From positions 1 through 15,614 of the forward strand of contig WRMR01000042.1 of NCBI GenBank assembly GCA_009776995.1: a DNA stretch of 15,614 bases, given 5' to 3'. Shown piece after piece: positions 13,105-15,614 of the stretch. The stretch is from Planctomycetaceae bacterium. Its GTDB lineage: Bacteria > Planctomycetota > Planctomycetia > Pirellulales > Thermoguttaceae. Numbering within the stretch: the stretch's first letter is position 1; every line of letters begins with the position of its first letter. Position numbers and translations under genes: made by a program. A model generated the notes under the pieces. It had not been told where the DNA came from. It ran no database searches and saw only the letters and a program-made list of their open reading frames with translations.

Positions 13105-13890
13105 TCAAAACCACGAGCAGGTAAATCCGCCGTCCACATAAACGATGGAGCCGGTCATGTAACTGCCCGCGTTTTTCGAGAGCAACAGCAGTGCCGCGCC
13201 GATCAATTCGTCGGGGTTGCCGTAACGACGCATGGGTGTGCCGCGCATGATGTTTGCAACGCGTTCTTCGTCGAGCAGTTTGCGGTTCTGCTCCGCCGGG
13301 AAAAAACCGGGGCAAATCGCATTGGCGCGGATATTTTTCGTTGCAAACTCCTGGGCGATATTCTGCGTCAGATTGACCACACCGGCTTTCGACGCCGCGT
13401 AAGCAAAAACGCGGGAAAGCGGTTTGTCCGAAGTGACGCTGCCGATGTTGAGGATCGCGCCGCCGCCGGTGTGCAACATCGACTCGATAAACACCTGGCA
13501 GGCCAGCATCGTGCCTTTGAGATTCACGGCGAGTATCTTGTCCCATTGCTCCGAATCGACTTCGAGAAACGAATTGCCGACGTTGATGCCCGCGCAATTG
13601 ATCAGCATGTCCACCCTGCCGGTCGGTTTGAGTGCCACGGCGAGTGCCTTTCTCAGCGACTCAATGGACATGACATCAACCGTGACCCAAGCGGCGTCAA
13701 TGCCCTCGCCGGCAAGTTGCGCCACGCGAGTCTTGCAAGCGTCTTCGCCGACGTCGGCCACCACGATTTTCGCGCCCGCCTTGCCAATGCCGGTGGCAAG
13801 CGAACCTCCCAAAGCCCCGGCACCGCCGATCACCACGGCCACCTGGCCTGTCATTCCAAAAAGCGATTCAAGATAGTTTTGCGTGTTCAT
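13105..13890 (-). CDS. Short-chain dehydrogenase/reductase (SDR), classical type
   Basis: A 261-aa cytoplasmic NAD(P)-dependent oxidoreductase. It has the Rossmann glycine motif GGAGALGG (22-29), NCAG in the place of the usual NNAG, and the catalytic tetrad Asn123 (NLKG), Ser151, Tyr164 and Lys168 (YAASK), followed by CPGFFPAE and the C-terminal GSIVYVDGGF. The frame is open to 13926, but the start at 13890 is preferred: GGGGAG lies just before this ATG, none precedes 13926, and the predicted transcription start is at about 13926. The sequence style resembles sugar-acid SDRs (gluconate 5-dehydrogenase or mannonate/fructuronate reductase type), but the substrate cannot be fixed from sequence. 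It is convergent with the TPR gene and divergent from the VOC gene, with no sugar-acid pathway neighbours. Confidence 0.92.
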   Translation of the reverse strand: MNTQNYLESLFGMTGQVAVVIGGAGALGGSLATGIGKAGAKIVVADVGEDACKTRVAQLAGEGIDAAWVTVDVMSIESLRKALAVALKPTGRVDMLINCAGINVGNSFLEVDSEQWDKILAVNLKGTMLACQVFIESMLHTGGGAILNIGSVTSDKPLSRVFAYAASKAGVVNLTQNIAQEFATKNIRANAICPGFFPAEQNRKLLDEERVANIMRGTPMRRYGNPDELIGAALLLLSKNAGSYMTGSIVYVDGGFTCSWF

Positions 13891-13932
13891 GGCTCCCCCC
13901 CGTTGTGATTGCTTCAGAGACCTCATTTTTTT

Positions 13933-13961
13933 ATTCTACTCTTTTCAGGGCAATGACGCAA
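13933..13961 (-). promoter_or_regulatory. Candidate promoter for the SDR gene
   Basis: On the minus strand, TTGCGT (13961-13956) and TAGAAT (13938-13933) are 17 nt apart. Transcription would start near 13926, giving a leader of about 36 nt before the ATG at 13890. It overlaps the plus-strand promoter candidate at 13942-13970. Confidence 0.4.
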
Positions 13962-13970
13962 TGGTACAAT
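13942..13970 (+). promoter_or_regulatory. Candidate promoter for the VOC gene
   Basis: TTTTCA (13942-13947) and TACAAT (13965-13970) are separated by 17 nt. The predicted start is near 13977, about 39 nt before the ATG at 14016. The -10 is 5/6 and the -35 is 4/6. Confidence 0.4.
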
Positions 13971-14015
13971 GACAAACTGTCCAGTGACTATTTCAACCTT
14001 TCACGGAGAAAAACC

Positions 14016-14456
14016 ATGCCTTGCATCAATCCTTATCTTTCATTCAACGGCAATTGCGAAGCGGCGTTCCGGTTTTATCAATCGGTGTTCGGCGGCGAAC
14101 TGGAACTCTACCGGTTCAAGGAAACCCCGCCGGAAGAGGAAGGCGGCTACCCTATTGCGGAAAGCGAGCAGAATCGCGTCATGCACGTTTCCCTGCCTAT
14201 CGGCAACAACGTGCTGATGGGTTGCGACACTTCGGACGTCAGCGGTCCGAAAGCCAATTTCGGCGATAACATCGGACTCAGTATTTGTGCGGAGAGCGAA
14301 GAGGAAGCCCTGCGGATTTTCAACGCCCTTTCCGCAGGCGGTCAGATCACCATGCCGATGGAAAAGACGTTCTGGGCCGACTTGTTCGGAATGCTCATCG
14401 ACCAATTCGGCGTCCCGTGGATGGTCAATTACGAAGCAGGAAAATGCTGCAAATGA
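14016..14456 (+). CDS. VOC-superfamily protein, PhnB/YjdN-like
   Basis: A 146-aa cytoplasmic protein of the vicinal-oxygen-chelate (glyoxalase/bleomycin-resistance) fold. The recognisable parts are INPYLSFNGNCEAAFRFYQS and VFGGEL at the N-terminus, MHVSLPIGNNVLMGCD in the middle, and MEKTFWADLFGMLIDQFGVP with WMVNYE at the end, a pattern typical of the PhnB-like group. These proteins are widespread and mostly without a known substrate; a metal-site role for the His of MHVSL and the Glu of NYE is plausible. The frame is open from 13905, but GGAG at 14004-14007, 8 nt before the ATG at 14016, and the canonical N-terminus M-P-C-I-N-P-Y fix the start. It is divergent from the SDR gene and tail to tail with the ankyrin gene. 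Confidence 0.92.
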   Translation: MPCINPYLSFNGNCEAAFRFYQSVFGGELELYRFKETPPEEEGGYPIAESEQNRVMHVSLPIGNNVLMGCDTSDVSGPKANFGDNIGLSICAESEEEALRIFNALSAGGQITMPMEKTFWADLFGMLIDQFGVPWMVNYEAGKCCK

Positions 14457-14516
14457 CAGACAATGGGCTTCAGATAAGATTTGATTCTTGAGGCTTTCGC
14501 AAAAAAACATTTTTTT

Positions 14517-14570
14517 TTCACCATGAAGACGCGAAGAAGTGCAGAGTGCAAAACGCAGAGCGCAAAGTGA
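14517..14570 (+). repeat. CACGAAG repeat (copy 3) joined to a GTGCAGAG-type repeat
   Basis: 14517-14539 (TTCACCATGAAGACGCGAAG) is a diverged CACGAAG copy. 14539-14570 (GTGCAGAGTGCAAAACGCAG and on to GCAAAGTG) is the same type as the units at 8276-8360. It is preceded by a run of A then T (14501-14518). It lies between the convergent VOC and ankyrin genes. Confidence 0.65.
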
Positions 14571-14573
14571 TAG

Positions 14574-14594
14574 GGTGGTCATGGCGTGACCGCC
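14574..14594 (-). terminator. Weak hairpin at the end of the ankyrin transcript
   Basis: GGTGGTCA and TGACCGCC pair at 7 of 8 positions around TGGCG, immediately after the ankyrin stop on the minus strand. There is no following T run, so it is a hairpin candidate rather than a proven intrinsic terminator. Confidence 0.25.
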
Positions 14595-14599
14595 GTGTC

Positions 14600-15121
14600 C
14601 TATTCTTGTGCCTCTTGTTGCAATTCCGCGCCGGTTTTGCCGCCTGCCTTGCGGAGAATGGCTTTCCTTTCTTCGGCACCGGCAAGAACGTATTCATCGG
14701 CATTAGCGTTGTCAAGGGGCGTCCCACCATCTACATCTATTGCGTTGACATCCGCTCCTTGTGCAATCAGATACTCCAACACTTCAGGATTGGGACAAAC
14801 CATTGCCGCATCATGTAATGGTGTTGCCCCATCGCAGTCTTTTGCATTAACACTGGCACCTTGTGCGATCAGGTATTTCACCACTTCAATGTCAGGATTA
14901 TGCGTTGCCCAATGTAACATCGTTTCTTCATTGCCGTCATCAAGACGCCACAGACCCCATTCCCTCCCGCAATGGTTCTGCGTGTTGACATCGTATCCCT
15001 TTTTTTCAATGATGTATTTCACGTCGGCAAGGGTGCCTTTTTGGGCGGTTTCAAAAATGTCCCAGTTTGGACGAGCACGGGTGGGTTGTGAATCATTGTC
15101 GTGGGAATCCATATCGGTCAT
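14600..15121 (-). CDS. Ankyrin-repeat protein 1
   Basis: A 173-aa protein without a signal peptide, probably a cytoplasmic protein-binding module. Ankyrin units are clear at ETMLHWATHNPDIEVVKYLI with AQGASVNAKD, and at DGATPLHDAA, PEVLEYLIAQGADVNAID and DGGTPLDNAN. A more divergent unit (GTLADVKYIIEKKGYDVNTQ) precedes them. The C-terminus (ERKAILRKAGGKTGAELQQE, then AQE) closely resembles that of the upstream neighbour. A GTG start at 15136 would add five residues; the ATG at 15121 (MTDMDSHDND) is preferred, though the ribosome-binding site (GAAAG) is weak either way. It lies 45 nt after the second ankyrin gene, on the same strand, and is probably co-transcribed with it. Ligand and role are unknown. 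Confidence 0.88.
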   Translation of the reverse strand: MTDMDSHDNDSQPTRARPNWDIFETAQKGTLADVKYIIEKKGYDVNTQNHCGREWGLWRLDDGNEETMLHWATHNPDIEVVKYLIAQGASVNAKDCDGATPLHDAAMVCPNPEVLEYLIAQGADVNAIDVDGGTPLDNANADEYVLAGAEERKAILRKAGGKTGAELQQEAQE

Positions 15122-15166
15122 GGTTTGATCTTTCACACAGAGCGGGAACGCCGTGACTGTTGCGTC

Positions 15167-15614
15167 CTATTCCTGTTGCTCCGGTTGCAATTCCTCTGCG
15201 GTTTTAGCCCCGGCATTGTAAAGAACATCCTTGATGCGTTCGATATCAGCGAACACAAGAATCTCGTTATCATCAAGATCAGTTGTACACCCGCGTTTGT
15301 AATTCTTTTCAAATCTGTTGATGAGATCAAGCGGCGTAAAGTATTGGCGATAGCCGCCGGGACGCCAGTGTATCGCATTGACATCCGCGCCGTTTTTGAG
15401 CAGGAGTTCCATCGCCTCGATTTCAAGGACATTGGCCGCATAATGTAGCGGTGTCATGTCAAAAGCGGTTTTATCGTTGACATCCATCCCAAGTTCAATC
15501 AGACATTGCATTGCCTCGATGCTGCCGTGCCTTGCCGCCATCTGTAACACCGGATAACCGGGCGGTGAATGGATGACGCCCTCGACCTGTTCGGAATCAT
15601 GCCGAATCTCAGCG
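15167..15614 (-). CDS. Ankyrin-repeat protein 2, C-terminal part (5' end outside the window)
   Basis: The frame is open to the window edge, with about 148 codons visible and no good start, so the N-terminus is missing. Repeats visible are PPGYPVLQMAARHGSIEAMQ with CLIELGMDVND, then DMTPLHYAA, IEAMELLLKNGADVNAIHW and FTPLDLINRF. The end (ERIKDVLYNAGAKTAEELQP, then EQQE) parallels ankyrin protein 1, and both stop codons are followed by GAC, so the two genes are tandem paralogues. It is upstream of ankyrin protein 1 in the direction of transcription. Confidence 0.85.
   Translation of the reverse strand, partial: AEIRHDSEQVEGVIHSPPGYPVLQMAARHGSIEAMQCLIELGMDVNDKTAFDMTPLHYAANVLEIEAMELLLKNGADVNAIHWRPGGYRQYFTPLDLINRFEKNYKRGCTTDLDDNEILVFADIERIKDVLYNAGAKTAEELQPEQQE

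Noticed and set aside
13102..13908. 268-codon plus-strand ORF opposite the SDR gene
   Set aside because: The SDR frame carries the full catalytic tetrad and the glycine motif. The plus frame has none.
13891..13926. Longer SDR start at 13926
   Set aside because: No ribosome-binding site precedes it and the predicted transcription start coincides with it. The ATG at 13890 has GGGGAG close upstream and gives the normal SDR N-terminus.

Overview
The window reads as a piece of a Gram-negative bacterial chromosome, most likely from the Planctomycetota (Pirellulales or Thermoguttaceae-like). Three things point there: the style of the LeuRS (QGMILGEMEF...YKMSKSRGNVVNPDDVV), large exported proteins of unknown function, and intergenic DNA filled with short degenerate repeats (CACGAAG, CGCAGAG and GAGCCGCGAC types). 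I associate these repeats with planctomycete genomes from memory. The phylum is an inference. An outer membrane is supported directly by a KDO8P synthase gene and an Omp85/TpsB-type barrel.

Layout. 2-1711 (+): 3' two thirds of leuS, followed by a probable intrinsic terminator. 2003-4891 (+): complete polA. 4977-5792 (+): metal-dependent-type kdsA. 6002-8113 (+): large exported protein of unknown function, with a good sigma70-like promoter and a hairpin leader. 8114-9319: a 1.2 kb AT-rich region that is mostly inverted repeats. 9320-11134 (+): POTRA plus beta-barrel outer-membrane protein (ShlB/FhaC/HecB type). 11331-13076 (+): exported TPR protein. 13105-13890 (-): SDR oxidoreductase, tail to tail with the TPR gene. 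14016-14456 (+): PhnB-like VOC protein, divergent from the SDR gene with overlapping promoter candidates. 14600-15121 and 15167-end (-): two tandem ankyrin-repeat proteins, the second cut by the window edge.

The genes do not form one pathway. leuS, polA and kdsA are housekeeping (translation, replication/repair, LPS core). The middle genes are cell-envelope or exported. The right end is accessory (ankyrin duplication).

The most notable signal is in the repeats, not in a gene. Short GC-rich palindromes sit in frame inside three protein genes: polA (3012-3032), the exported protein (6556-6638) and the TPR gene (11643-11660). Two of the three fall in protein linkers. One of these families (GAGCCGCGAC...GGAGCGGTC) recurs between genes at 8159 and at 11146-11277. 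This resembles the behaviour of Rickettsia palindromic elements. A further ~290-bp segment bounded by ~42-bp inverted repeats (8381-8670) looks like a non-autonomous mobile element. No tRNA, rRNA, CRISPR array, transposase or integrase gene is visible.
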